From Hyphomicrobiales bacterium (GTDB lineage Bacteria; Pseudomonadota; Alphaproteobacteria; Rhizobiales; Rhizobiaceae), in the NCBI GenBank assembly GCA_011087605.1, contig JAALLE010000001.1:1-64000 (forward strand): a stretch of 64,000 bases of DNA, given 5' to 3'. Both the position numbers and the translations under genes were made by a program. Within the stretch, counting starts at the first letter, position 1. Each line of letters begins with the position of its first letter. Of this stretch, positions 8,847 through 17,931 are shown piece after piece. The notes under the pieces were generated by a model. It saw only the letters and a program-made list of their open reading frames with translations. It did not search any database and had not been told where the DNA came from.

Positions 8847-9878
8847 ATGGGCGATACAAGCAGGAATTATGAGCAGGGTTATCGATCTGCTTTAACACGC
8901 GACGACAAACAACTGTTTCGACGTCAATATTGCGAAAAGTCCGTGTGGAAAGGCATCTCCCTGACCTTCGTGAATCTGTCGGCGATCTATGCCGCAATCA
9001 CGGCCGGATATGCAGCTTTGCGGCTTCTTGATACACCGATAATTGCCGCAATAATCACTTTGCTGAGCCTGATTGTGGTAACGCGGCAAATGCGCGCACT
9101 CGAGAACATCGTCCACTTTGGCAGTCACAACAACTTCTGCACCGACAAAGTATTCAATGACCGAATGACAAATTTACTCGCAGCATGGCCAATGCTGCAG
9201 GACGTGATGCAGTATCGGATATTTCACAGCGCCCATCACGGCGACTTTGGCGCGCATGGAGATCCCTGCAAGGAGAGGCTCGAGCGTATCGGTGCCAGTG
9301 GTCTTGAAATCAACAGCAACGGACAGTTGATTTACGCTATCCTGGTCTGGATGCCGAGTTACGTACGTGAGTTCTACAATGAGGTTAAATCGAGCTCCCG
9401 CCAGTTGGCCATATTTCTGACATGGCATGCAAGCGTATTGGCTGGCCTGACTGCTTTTGGTTCCTGGCAGTTTGCAGCTTACACCGCCCTGGTCTGGTCG
9501 GCATCGATGTTCCTGATATTGCCTTTTCTGCGCAGCATTGCCGAATTTTCAGAACATGATTATCAGCGTGGTGACACGGTGCGCGAAACCACTTTTAACA
9601 ATCTGGGATTGCTCGATCATGCACTGCTGCACCCTGCCGGTGATGCATGGCATGCACTGCACCACCTACACCCAACTGTTCCGTGGTGGAAACAGGGTTC
9701 CGCACATCGGTTTTTGATGGCCAAAGACGAGGCCTATCGTCAGGTGCAACATCGCGATCACCTGATTCAGAATATTGCCCATTTTCCAGTTGCGGCGAAC
9801 GGCGTCCCGGCAGGAAACGACTCGAGCCATTCGAAGACCACCTATCCCTCAGGCATGGTTCCAACTGCGGCTGAGTGA
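8847..9878 (+). CDS. Membrane fatty acid desaturase-type di-iron protein
   Basis: 343 residues from ATG 8847, chosen because CGAGGGA lies 8 nt upstream; codons back to 8661 are open but lack a ribosome site and overlap the LysR start. Three histidine clusters of the desaturase/hydroxylase superfamily are present: HFGSHNNF, HSAHH and HALHHLHP. They are separated by hydrophobic stretches that would form about four membrane spans. Enzymes of this type insert double bonds or hydroxyls into lipid acyl chains or related hydrophobic substrates using O2. It is divergent from an ArgP-like regulator, and its 3' end overlaps the convergent secreted hydrolase by 37 nt. Substrate unknown. Confidence 0.84.
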   Translation: MGDTSRNYEQGYRSALTRDDKQLFRRQYCEKSVWKGISLTFVNLSAIYAAITAGYAALRLLDTPIIAAIITLLSLIVVTRQMRALENIVHFGSHNNFCTDKVFNDRMTNLLAAWPMLQDVMQYRIFHSAHHGDFGAHGDPCKERLERIGASGLEINSNGQLIYAILVWMPSYVREFYNEVKSSSRQLAIFLTWHASVLAGLTAFGSWQFAAYTALVWSASMFLILPFLRSIAEFSEHDYQRGDTVRETTFNNLGLLDHALLHPAGDAWHALHHLHPTVPWWKQGSAHRFLMAKDEAYRQVQHRDHLIQNIAHFPVAANGVPAGNDSSHSKTTYPSGMVPTAAE

Positions 9879-10534
9879 GCAACCCGTTTGCCGGACATTC
9901 GCTGAGTAACCTTCTTTGCTCGCAATAGCCGAACAACATTGTTGATTATCTGCGACTGCAATTGCGGGTAGTCATCAACGTTGAAGTGATGAACCTCCGC
10001 TGTGGTCGACATATCGACGTTGGTCAGCGACCCCCTAAATCCAACTGCGGCTTCGACAGGTTCACCCCAGCCATTATGTTTGAAGTAGTAGTTGGTGAGT
10101 TTTTGAATATTGCGCGAGGCGGGGCTCGGATTGGTGGCGGCAATTGTCACCACATAACGGACTTTCAAACCATGCCCGCTGAGGATGCGTGCAACATTTA
10201 ATATCCTGTTGGCTCCCCATGAATGGCCGATCAGAATAATTGGATGTTTCCCGTACCTCTTTTGATTTTCAAGAATCGAGTCAACGATCTGGGAACCCTG
10301 ACGGTGCCTGTAGAGCCGCGCAGCAATGCCACGTCGGGCAAGTTTCCCGGCAATGCTGTCCAGTCCTTCTGAAAATATGTTGAAGCCACCCCGAACCAAC
10401 ACGATGTCGCCTCTGGGTCGGCTGCTATTGGCATGTTCTTGTGCAAATGCGTCGCCGTGCCATCCGAGTGTCGACGCTGCAGCACCAAGCAGTAAAGCAG
10501 CGATCAGGCAGATACTTTCAATTCTTGGTGTCAT
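9842..10534 (-). CDS. Secreted alpha/beta-hydrolase-like protein
   Basis: 230 residues with a signal peptide (about residues 1-31, ending AFA before QEHA). LIGHSWGA is a nucleophile-elbow motif (serine in GHSWG), placed after a strand-rich N-terminal half as in alpha/beta hydrolases. A clear ribosome site (GAGGAAG) precedes the ATG at 10534. It is the third gene of a same-strand run with the Ste14-like methyltransferase (51 nt upstream) and a large membrane hydrolase. A lipase or esterase acting in the envelope is a reasonable guess. Its last 37 nt overlap the end of the convergent desaturase gene. Confidence 0.75.
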   Translation of the reverse strand: MTPRIESICLIAALLLGAAASTLGWHGDAFAQEHANSSRPRGDIVLVRGGFNIFSEGLDSIAGKLARRGIAARLYRHRQGSQIVDSILENQKRYGKHPIILIGHSWGANRILNVARILSGHGLKVRYVVTIAATNPSPASRNIQKLTNYYFKHNGWGEPVEAAVGFRGSLTNVDMSTTAEVHHFNVDDYPQLQSQIINNVVRLLRAKKVTQRMSGKRVAHSAAVGTMPEG

Positions 10535-10585
10535 GTTCCGGCTTCCTCATAGGGAGTGCTCTATTGTGCACGTCGCTTCCCGATA

Positions 10586-11170
10586 TCAAAACAGTTTGGG
10601 TATCAGTCGGTAGGTGTTGCGGCAATATTCCTCATAAGCAGCACCAAATTGCTGATGCATCATTCTTTCTTCCGCACCAATGCGGCTGAAATAAAGCACG
10701 GCAATGCTGAACAGTCCGGACAATCCGGCGATCCAGTTAGGGATCAGCAAAAACTGGGCAATGCCCCATAGCCAAAATGATGCATACATAGGGTGACGGA
10801 CGTTCTTGTAGACACCGGTATCCACCAATTGATGATCTTTTCGAATTTCCAGCGACACTGACCAGTTGCGCGCCAGATCCTTGTGGCTGCGATAAAACAG
10901 GTAGAGAAATGCGATCATGGCCACCAACCCAAGCCAGCCAGCCGATGACCAGAACGATGTATTGGCAAATTCAAACAGTCCAGTCGACAGGTGCAATGCC
11001 GGCAGAATGACCAGACCAAGAATTGTCAGTCCAAGGGAAATTCTCTCCATAGTGCTGCGCTTGTCCGTGACCGTCTGCATGCGGCGGGCCTTGCGCCGGT
11101 GGGGCCAGCGAATGATTGTCCAGACGACAATGCCAGCCGCCCAAATCAACGCCGCGGTCATCTGGGTCAT
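10586..11170 (-). CDS. Isoprenylcysteine carboxyl methyltransferase-like (Ste14/ICMT family) membrane protein
   Basis: 194 residues, about five membrane spans. The C-terminal signature of the ICMT/phospholipid methyltransferase family is clear: GVYKNVRHPMYASFW, then GAEERMMHQQFGAAYEEYC and NTYRLIP. These enzymes methylate carboxyls or lipid amines with S-adenosylmethionine bound in the C-terminal region. Bacteria have no prenylated CaaX proteins of the eukaryotic kind, so the natural substrate is likely a lipid or small hydrophobic molecule. The start overlaps the stop of the upstream hydrolase by 4 nt (ATGA), so the two are translationally coupled. Confidence 0.87.
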   Translation of the reverse strand: MTQMTAALIWAAGIVVWTIIRWPHRRKARRMQTVTDKRSTMERISLGLTILGLVILPALHLSTGLFEFANTSFWSSAGWLGLVAMIAFLYLFYRSHKDLARNWSVSLEIRKDHQLVDTGVYKNVRHPMYASFWLWGIAQFLLIPNWIAGLSGLFSIAVLYFSRIGAEERMMHQQFGAAYEEYCRNTYRLIPKLF

Positions 11171-12408
11171 TTCCGTTCCTCTTCAATGCCAGACAAATTG
11201 TCCATAAACGGGTTCTCCAGTCTGGACTTGCCACCGTACAGAATACGCCACATCAACTTTGCCGGACCAAAGCAGATTGCTGGAAAATCATAGATATATT
11301 TGCGTGTATTTCCGAACACAAATTGATAATGGACGCGAAAAAAATTGCTCTTAATGCGCTTATAGACTTCCGGTTCGACCAGAGCGCTAATCTGAACCCG
11401 TTTGGTGACCATCGGGTGCTGCATCGACTTGTCGATGCCCATGATTTCGCTCGGAACAGTCCTGTAGAAGTTGATGATATCCATGATGCACTGATATTCC
11501 AGCCACCGGGTTGGAGTTTGGGAAAACAGTTTTTCAAGCCTGTCGCGAAACCATCCGGCAGAAGGATGCATACCGATTTTCAGTCCGGTGGAGCCGATGG
11601 TCAAGACCGTGAGATTGTTCTCCAGATCGGCAAATTCGGGATGCCTCTCCAACACGCGCGCCGATGCATCAAGGATGAGCGCACCACCTGTGCTGTGACC
11701 AATCGTCAACACTTCATCATAGTCGTCGCCAGATACCGCTTGAAAAATCCGGTCGGCAAGCCGGTCCAGTTTGTCGTCCATATCGCCCCGACGGCGGTGT
11801 AGAAACTCCCTGGAAAAACTCCACAAGTCAGCCAGGTGCAGCACATGGTAGCGTTTCAATATCAGGTGATAACAACCAACAATCAGAGCCAAAAACGCGA
11901 TTGCAGCCACCACCAGTGAGAATATTGGTTGTGTTGAATCAACCAATTCACCGGTCAAACTGCCGACCCACAGGCTGACCACCATTGATGCCAACATCAT
12001 CAACGCCGGGTAGAAAAAATAAATCGAAAACCGCCAGCCGTGCCTTACAAACTTGAAAGCTGTCCCGCTCAACATGTAATCAGCAAAGGCTTTGGCATAT
12101 CGCCACAACCTGACGCGCAGCGGGCGGGCGAAATCCTTCAGGACAATGTCGTCGAGTGTCATGAAGTTAAAGTCGGTTCGGGTTGACCAGGCGTGGCCGT
12201 AATCTTCGCCAGCGGTTTCAAAACGGCATCGGACGATGTCGTCGTCGTGAGACTCCAGTTTTTGCCGGGCCACGTTGGCGCCCCATAACTGCTCGAAGCG
12301 CTGGTTTTCGCGATCCATGCGGCTGTAAAATTCGTCGGGAGATTTCGGATCAAATCCGCCGACAAAGAATACGGCGCGACGTTTTACGCTGTTGCTGTTT
12401 GAAGTCAT
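11167..12408 (-). CDS. Membrane-anchored alpha/beta-hydrolase-like protein
   Basis: 413 residues. The N-terminus begins with RRAVFFVGGFDPKSPDEFY, a strand followed by a Gly-rich turn as in alpha/beta hydrolases. Two strongly hydrophobic segments (around residues 125-180) would anchor it in the inner membrane. TIGHSTGGALIL is a nucleophile elbow (serine in GHSTG). The C-terminal third has no motif I recognise. It is coupled to the Ste14-like gene by a 4-nt overlap, and a secreted hydrolase follows. A lipase or thioesterase working with a lipid methyltransferase is possible. I know no characterised family for it. Confidence 0.72.
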   Translation of the reverse strand: MTSNSNSVKRRAVFFVGGFDPKSPDEFYSRMDRENQRFEQLWGANVARQKLESHDDDIVRCRFETAGEDYGHAWSTRTDFNFMTLDDIVLKDFARPLRVRLWRYAKAFADYMLSGTAFKFVRHGWRFSIYFFYPALMMLASMVVSLWVGSLTGELVDSTQPIFSLVVAAIAFLALIVGCYHLILKRYHVLHLADLWSFSREFLHRRRGDMDDKLDRLADRIFQAVSGDDYDEVLTIGHSTGGALILDASARVLERHPEFADLENNLTVLTIGSTGLKIGMHPSAGWFRDRLEKLFSQTPTRWLEYQCIMDIINFYRTVPSEIMGIDKSMQHPMVTKRVQISALVEPEVYKRIKSNFFRVHYQFVFGNTRKYIYDFPAICFGPAKLMWRILYGGKSRLENPFMDNLSGIEEERK

Positions 12409-12514
12409 ATTCAGGGCGCACCGGGTTCTATTTGATCAGATCCTGAACGGCACTAACTAAGCCAAAGCATTGATGCAGTCCATTGCGACGCCCAATATAT
12501 TAAGTGCGATCCCG

Positions 12515-13069
12515 TCAGATATGTGCGTCGTGAGCCCCATCGACCAGCAGATCCCAAACATAGGGCGAGAATGAGCGCCAGCATTCAAGCCGGAAAGACG
12601 TTTTTCCCGTGCGCAGCAGAACGACCTCCGCTTTGCCAAAGATGGTGCGAGAGGCACTGCCAACAGGGAACGCAGAAAGCGATAAGTCGCGAGGGCAAGA
12701 AGCGCACAGCGTATTCTCCGCGCCGTTGCCTGATACAATAAAGGCAACATTTCGGTGAGAAATATCCGTGGCACAGAAATTGGCGTTCTCGCGACGTGGC
12801 ATCAGCTTGTCGATTGGGTTTTTGGTGTCGATTATCAGCCATTCATCCGGGCCGATCCAAAGGGCTGAAAGGGTCGATTTTGAGGTCGATTGACCCGGTT
12901 TAACGGGTAGGTCCAGATCGAGGGTTTTGCCAAAATCTTTCGCCCCTTTGGGGGTGGCACGAAAGCTGATCCTGGAAGCCGGAGGAGCGCTCTCAATGGA
13001 GACGCTGGCATTTGCCAACCGATTTCCGCTGGTTGGATTATCGCGCGTTGCAACATTTGCCTTAGCCAT
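12515..13069 (-). CDS. soxG: Sarcosine oxidase gamma subunit
   Basis: 184 residues, the small gamma subunit of heterotetrameric sarcosine oxidase, which demethylates sarcosine to glycine while making hydrogen peroxide and 5,10-methylene-tetrahydrofolate. The subunit is poorly conserved in general, but the core LSALWIGPDEWLIIDTK and ATDISHRNVAFIVSG match the family. It is the last gene of soxBDAG, and its start overlaps the soxA end by 8 nt. The region from the stop back to the hydrolase gene at 12409 (about 105 nt) shows no gene and no clear terminator. Confidence 0.92.
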   Translation of the reverse strand: MAKANVATRDNPTSGNRLANASVSIESAPPASRISFRATPKGAKDFGKTLDLDLPVKPGQSTSKSTLSALWIGPDEWLIIDTKNPIDKLMPRRENANFCATDISHRNVAFIVSGNGAENTLCASCPRDLSLSAFPVGSASRTIFGKAEVVLLRTGKTSFRLECWRSFSPYVWDLLVDGAHDAHI

Positions 13070-16031
13070 GGAGACGCTCTCCCTTTGTATCGTAAAACAC
13101 CGTGCCGGTTACTTCCACTTCGATCACCTCGTCAGCCATTGGGGCATAAAGCGACTTGCCGATCAGATTGTTGCCATCCTCAATCAAGGCCAAAGCAATG
13201 GATTTGCCCAGTGTGCCGGACCAGTAAGACGAGGTCACAAAGCCGATCATTTTCATCGGGATTGGACGCGTGGGGTCAGCAACAATCTGAGCCCCTTCTT
13301 CCAAAACCTTGCTCGGATCTTTGGTAGCAAGACCGACGAGTTGACGACGACCTTCCGACATCAGGTCAGGCCGCTGCAATCCCCGCTTGCCGACAAAGTC
13401 CGGCTTGGCCTTGGCAATTGCCCATGACAGTCCCGCATCATACGGTGTCACGGTGCCATCAGTGTCCTGACCGACAATGATGTAGCCTTTTTCGGCGCGC
13501 ATCACATGCATCGCCTCTGTTCCATATGCGCAGGCGCCCAACGGCTCAGCCCGCGCCCAGACAGCTTCCCAAACGGCGCGACCATGGTCGGCTGGAACGT
13601 TGATTTCAAAACCCAGTTCGCCGGTAAACGATATGCGGAACAGCCGCGCCGCAACGCCGCAGACCTTGCACTCGACCACGCTCATATGCGGGAATTTTTC
13701 GTTGGAGATATCTGCACCGTTTACAAGAGGCTCAATAATCTCGCGCGCCTTAGGGCCCTGAACTGCAATCGTTGCCCATTGTTCTGAAGTTGACGTCAAC
13801 CAGACCCGCATCTCGGGAAACTCGGTTTGCAAATAGTCTTCCATATGATTGAGAACGCGTGGCGCACCGCCGGTGGTTGTGGTCACATGAAAACGGTTAT
13901 TCGATAATTTGCCGACTACACCATCGTCATAGATGAAGCCGTCTTCGCGGCACATGATGCCATACTTGGCGCGGCCCGGTTTCAGTTTGTCCCAGCCATT
14001 GGTGTAAATTATATTCATAAAAGCTGCAGCATCCGGACCTACAACTTCAATTTTACCCAAAGTTGAGGCGTCAAACACGCCAGCTACGCTGCGTACTGTT
14101 TGGCATTCGCGATCTACCGCCTGATGCATGTCCTCACCAGAGCGCGGGAAATACCAGGCGCGCTGCCACTGACTGACCGGCTCAAACTCGGCACCATTTT
14201 CATCAGCCCAAGCGTGTATTGGTGTTTGCCGGGTTGGATCAAACAAATTGCCCCGACTGTGTCCGACAAAAGAGCCGAATGTTGTTGGAGTATAGGGTGG
14301 TCGAAAGGTTGTCAGACCAACTGCCGGTATTGGTTTTTTTAGCAATTTGGAAGCAATTGCCAGACCGTGCATGTTGGACAGTTTGCCCTGATCGGTTGCC
14401 ATTCCATTGGTGGTATAGCGTTTGACGTGCTCGATTGAATGCATGCCTTCGCGCACCGCCAGTGCGATGTCTTTTGCGGTCACGTCGTTTTGGAAATCAA
14501 CAAATGCCTTGCCTTTGTCGGCAGAACTTCCTGTTGCGCCGATCAGCCCGCCCATGGTTGAAACGTCATCTTCGATAACGTGTTTGGTCGCACGGGATCC
14601 GGTACATTTCGCCGCCTCGGCAAATATATCCGCCAGATCGTCAGTGCCGTTGCAGGCTCCGATGCTGACGCATTCCTGCGGACTTTCGCCGGGCAGGAAC
14701 CTCTGCGTATCCTCATCCCATTGCGGCTTGCCACGGGACTGAGAATAGAGATGCAGGGAAGGGGTCCAACCGGCGCTGGTTATCAACGCATCGACGTCGA
14801 TGGTTTCGCGGTCATTGCCGTTTTGCTTGGCGAAGGTAACGCTGTTAATGCGCAATTTGCCCCCCGTGCCTTCGACCACTGCACCGGTAATGACGCGTAT
14901 CCCCAATTCGTTCGCCTGAGCTAACAGATCATCAGCAATGTCGGTGCGGTGTTCGACGATGATTGGAATATTCACGCCTTCTTCAGCAAGATCGAAAGCC
15001 GCTGCATAGGCGGTATCGCAGGCGGTATAGACGGCAATTTGACTGCCCACAGCAACGCCGTATTTATTCAAAAAGCTCTGCGCCGCACTGGCCTGCATGA
15101 TGCCCGGGCGGTCGTTGTCCGGGAACACCATATGACGTTCAATGGCACCCTGGGCAATGATAATCTTGCCAGCGCGAACCTGCCACATGCGTTCGCGCGT
15201 TTCATCAGGCGCTGGTTTTGATTGATGTTCGGTTATGCGCTGATTCAGCACCATCATATTTTGCTGGAAATAGCCAATGCCAGTCGTTCGGTTCAGTAGG
15301 CGCACATTGTCCATGGCCGCGAGTTCAGCAACAGCTTCCGCAGCCCAGTCTGGCCCGGATTTGCCGTCAATGCGGATATCGGTATCTGACAACAGCCAAC
15401 CGCCAAACTGCGGGTTCTCGTCGCAAATGATAATTGACTGCTTTTTCCTGGTGGCCAGTTTCGCAGCCATCAGGCCTGCCGCGCCGCCACCGATAATTAG
15501 CACATCGCAATGGGCAAATCTGTTGGAATAGCGGTCTGGATCTTCTTCCGCAGGAGCCTGACCAAGACCGGCGGCTCGGCGGATGAACGGTTCGTAAATC
15601 TTATCCCAAGCTGCAGCGGGCCACTTAAAGGTTTTATAATAAAAGCCAGCAGCAAAAAACGGCGACAGCAGATTGTTGATGCCGCCAATGTCAAAATTTA
15701 GCGTTGGAAAACGGTTCTGACTTTGCGCCTGCAATCCGTCATATACTTCCTGCACAGAGGCCCGAACATTGGGTGTTGTGCGGGCACTGTCACGGCTGAT
15801 TTGCATCAACGCATTGGACTCCTCGACGCCGGCGGCCAAAACACCGCGCGGCCGATGATATTTAAACGACCGCCCCATCAGATGAACGCCATTGGCGAGC
15901 AAGGCCGAGGCCAAAGTGTCGCCTTCAAGCGCTTCATAGGCTTTGCCGTCGAATGAAAAACTTACCGACCGGGCCCCAATGCGTGACCCACGACCGGGAA
16001 CCCGGAATTGTTGTTGACCAGAAGGCTTCAT
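13062..16031 (-). CDS. soxA: Sarcosine oxidase alpha subunit
   Basis: 989 residues, the normal size. The N-terminal ferredoxin-like domain (VSFSFDGKAYEALEGDTL, FKYHRPRGVLAAG) is followed by an NAD-binding Rossmann domain with DVLIIGGGAAGLMAAKLA. The C-terminal half is a GcvT-like tetrahydrofolate domain (FDASTLGKIEVVGPDAAAF, GELGFEINVPADHG). In the known enzyme this subunit channels the methyl carbon to folate. It overlaps soxD by 4 nt upstream and soxG by 8 nt downstream. All expected domains are present with no disruption. Confidence 0.97.
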   Translation of the reverse strand: MKPSGQQQFRVPGRGSRIGARSVSFSFDGKAYEALEGDTLASALLANGVHLMGRSFKYHRPRGVLAAGVEESNALMQISRDSARTTPNVRASVQEVYDGLQAQSQNRFPTLNFDIGGINNLLSPFFAAGFYYKTFKWPAAAWDKIYEPFIRRAAGLGQAPAEEDPDRYSNRFAHCDVLIIGGGAAGLMAAKLATRKKQSIIICDENPQFGGWLLSDTDIRIDGKSGPDWAAEAVAELAAMDNVRLLNRTTGIGYFQQNMMVLNQRITEHQSKPAPDETRERMWQVRAGKIIIAQGAIERHMVFPDNDRPGIMQASAAQSFLNKYGVAVGSQIAVYTACDTAYAAAFDLAEEGVNIPIIVEHRTDIADDLLAQANELGIRVITGAVVEGTGGKLRINSVTFAKQNGNDRETIDVDALITSAGWTPSLHLYSQSRGKPQWDEDTQRFLPGESPQECVSIGACNGTDDLADIFAEAAKCTGSRATKHVIEDDVSTMGGLIGATGSSADKGKAFVDFQNDVTAKDIALAVREGMHSIEHVKRYTTNGMATDQGKLSNMHGLAIASKLLKKPIPAVGLTTFRPPYTPTTFGSFVGHSRGNLFDPTRQTPIHAWADENGAEFEPVSQWQRAWYFPRSGEDMHQAVDRECQTVRSVAGVFDASTLGKIEVVGPDAAAFMNIIYTNGWDKLKPGRAKYGIMCREDGFIYDDGVVGKLSNNRFHVTTTTGGAPRVLNHMEDYLQTEFPEMRVWLTSTSEQWATIAVQGPKAREIIEPLVNGADISNEKFPHMSVVECKVCGVAARLFRISFTGELGFEINVPADHGRAVWEAVWARAEPLGACAYGTEAMHVMRAEKGYIIVGQDTDGTVTPYDAGLSWAIAKAKPDFVGKRGLQRPDLMSEGRRQLVGLATKDPSKVLEEGAQIVADPTRPIPMKMIGFVTSSYWSGTLGKSIALALIEDGNNLIGKSLYAPMADEVIEVEVTGTVFYDTKGERLHG

Positions 16032-16330
16032 TTCATCAACTCCGCGATTTCAGCGTCGCTGGGGCGGGATTCACCTGCCTTGTACACTTTCAAAAACTTG
16101 TCAGAGACTGTATGGCGAATGGCGTTGAAGAAACGTCCGCAGCCATGGATATGACGCCAGCGCTCCAGATTGACACCCTTGGGATTTTGGCGAACGAAAA
16201 ACATTTTTTCAAATTCGGCATCGGTCATTTCGGCCATGTTATCGGGCCTGACAATATGGGCTTCGCCAGCATTGGCGAATTCCAGTTCGGGGCGATCTGC
16301 CTGGCAATAGGGGCAATGGATTACAAGCAT
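16028..16330 (-). CDS. soxD: Sarcosine oxidase delta subunit
   Basis: 100 residues. The zinc-binding residues of SoxD are all visible: Cys6 and Cys9 in HCPYC, and His60 and Cys64 in WRHIHGCGRFF. The gene follows soxB by 12 nt and overlaps soxA by 4 nt, giving the standard soxBDA order. This subunit stabilises the complex and binds zinc rather than flavin. Confidence 0.97.
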   Translation of the reverse strand: MLVIHCPYCQADRPELEFANAGEAHIVRPDNMAEMTDAEFEKMFFVRQNPKGVNLERWRHIHGCGRFFNAIRHTVSDKFLKVYKAGESRPSDAEIAELMK

Positions 16331-16342
16331 TTTGAGTTTCCC

Positions 16343-17596
16343 TTAATGCGCAACGGCTGCGGCGGCAGCTTCATCGATCAATCGGCCATTTCTGAACCGC
16401 TCCAGAGTAAATCCGGCATTGATCGAATGAGGTTCATCTTTGGCTATGGTATGGGCAAAGACATTGGCCGATCCCGGCGTGGCCTTAAAACCGCCAGTGC
16501 CCCATCCGCAGTTAACATACAGGCCCTTGACCGGTGTTTTGGCGAGGATTGGTGAGCGGTCCGGCGTGACATCGACAATGCCGCCCCAGGTGCGCAACAT
16601 CTTCATCCGGTTGAACATCGGATAAAGCTCGATAATCGCATCAAGCGTGTGCTGCAGAATATGCATCGAACCTGTTTGTGAATAGGACAGGTATGAATCA
16701 GTGCCCGCACCGATCACCAGTTCACCCTTGTCGGACTGTGAAATATAGGCATGTACCGCATTCGACATGGCCACACAGGGGAAAACGGGTTTGACCGGCT
16801 CCGACACCAGCGCCTGCAGGGGATAGCTCTCCAGCGGCATCTGCACGCCCGCCATTTCCATTAAGACCGATGTATGGCCCGCCGCAACAATTCCCACTTG
16901 TTTGGCACCAATCGGTCCCTTTGTCGTCTCCACGCCGGTAACTTCGCCGCTGGTGGCCCTGTTGATGCCAGTCACCTCGCAGTTTTGAATAATATCGACA
17001 CCCATGGCGCTGGCCTGACGGGCATAGCCCCAGGCTACCGCATCGTGGCGCGCAACACCGCCACGACGCTGCAACGCTGCGCCCATTACCGGGTAGCGCG
17101 AAGACTTGGAGATATTTAGCGGCGGACAATAGTCTTTCGCCTGTTGAGGTGTCAGCCATTCATTATCAACGCCATTGAGACGATTGGCATGAATGTGGCG
17201 CTGGGCCGACTGCACATCATGGACGTTGTGCGCCAGCATCATCACACCACGTTGCGAGAACATCACATTGTAGTTCAGTTCCTGGCTGAGATTTTCCCAC
17301 AGATTGAGCGCGTGGTTATAGAGGCCAGCCGATTCGTCGTAGAGGTAATTGGATCGTATGATCGTCGTATTTCGACCGGTATTGCCGCCACCCAACCAAC
17401 CTTTTTCCAACACCGCTATGTTTTTAACACCGTGTTCCTTGGCCAGATAATAAGCCGTGCCAAGTCCATGCCCCCCGGCACCAACGATGATGACATCATA
17501 GCTTTTCTTCGGTTCAGGGTTGCGCCATTGCTGGCCCCAACCCTTGTGGCCGCGCAGAGCTTCGCGGGCCAGATTAAGCGCGTTGAAGTTTCTCAT
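16343..17596 (-). CDS. soxB: Sarcosine oxidase beta subunit
   Basis: 417 residues, a DAO-type flavoprotein. The FAD-binding motif [18 protein letters not shown] lies near residues 34-51, and the C-terminal [19 protein letters not shown] closes the flavin site. In the known enzyme this subunit oxidises sarcosine. First gene of soxBDAG. The upstream 335 nt hold an inverted repeat at 17677-17719 that may be an operator. The folate genes (glyA, folD, purU) that often accompany sox operons are not in view. Confidence 0.97.
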   Translation of the reverse strand: MRNFNALNLAREALRGHKGWGQQWRNPEPKKSYDVIIVGAGGHGLGTAYYLAKEHGVKNIAVLEKGWLGGGNTGRNTTIIRSNYLYDESAGLYNHALNLWENLSQELNYNVMFSQRGVMMLAHNVHDVQSAQRHIHANRLNGVDNEWLTPQQAKDYCPPLNISKSSRYPVMGAALQRRGGVARHDAVAWGYARQASAMGVDIIQNCEVTGINRATSGEVTGVETTKGPIGAKQVGIVAAGHTSVLMEMAGVQMPLESYPLQALVSEPVKPVFPCVAMSNAVHAYISQSDKGELVIGAGTDSYLSYSQTGSMHILQHTLDAIIELYPMFNRMKMLRTWGGIVDVTPDRSPILAKTPVKGLYVNCGWGTGGFKATPGSANVFAHTIAKDEPHSINAGFTLERFRNGRLIDEAAAAAVAH

Positions 17597-17676
17597 GTCT
17601 CGAATCCCAAGGCTTCAGGCAGGAATGCACGGTCGCCGTGCAACATATTGCGTATCAGATGGCATACTGCCAAGCA

Positions 17677-17719
17677 TAACAACGCTTGCGACACAGGGCG
17701 ACACGGATAGGCGTTGTTA
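17677..17719. promoter_or_regulatory. 9-bp inverted repeat upstream of soxB (possible operator)
   Basis: TAACAACGC at 17677-17685 is repeated inverted as GCGTTGTTA at 17711-17719, with a 25-nt spacer, 80-120 nt upstream of the soxB start. Size and place suit a regulator site. No regulator gene is next to the operon. Confidence 0.35.
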
Positions 17720-17821
17720 GAACATCGGGTGGGAGTTGGCCATCCAGAGTGGGTCAATCTCTGCCAATTGGGCAAAAAATTGACATGGATTCCACACTCA
17801 ACTTGTCACAACCGCCTTGAC

Positions 17822-17857
17822 ATCTGTGGGATTGGCCTTAAACCAGCCACAGATTTT
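17822..17857 (+). terminator. First hairpin of the rpmJ leader
   Basis: ATCTGTGG (17822-17829) pairs perfectly with CCACAGAT (17847-17854), with an inner TGG/CCA pairing, and TTTT directly follows (17854-17857). It overlaps a TTGACA box at 17817-17822, so it is transcribed only from a promoter further upstream, such as one using the box at 17780. Confidence 0.4.
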
Positions 17858-17887
17858 GCGCGTGCCGCTTGCGGCGCGCTGTTTTTT
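17858..17887 (+). terminator. Second, GC-rich hairpin with T6 in front of rpmJ
   Basis: A GC stem (GCGC/GCGC outside and GCCG/CGGC inside, with a GT bulge and a CTTG loop; 17858-17879) is followed by TG and TTTTTT (17882-17887). It looks like a good intrinsic terminator, yet it lies only 44 nt before the rpmJ start codon on the same strand. It could end a short leader RNA, act as an attenuator, or insulate rpmJ. Confidence 0.55.
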
Positions 17888-17931
17888 GTGGGCTTGCCCA
17901 GGTTTGAGTCCAACATTGATGGAATGATCCG

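Larger units (their letters stand above)
17597..17931. other. Intergenic control region between soxB and rpmJ
   Basis: 335 nt without a supportable gene, between divergent soxB and rpmJ. It holds a 9-bp inverted repeat on the soxB side (17677-17719), two TTGACA boxes facing rpmJ (17780-17785 and 17817-17822) with only weak -10 matches, and two consecutive hairpins each followed by T's (17822-17857, 17858-17887) just before rpmJ. Confidence 0.6.
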
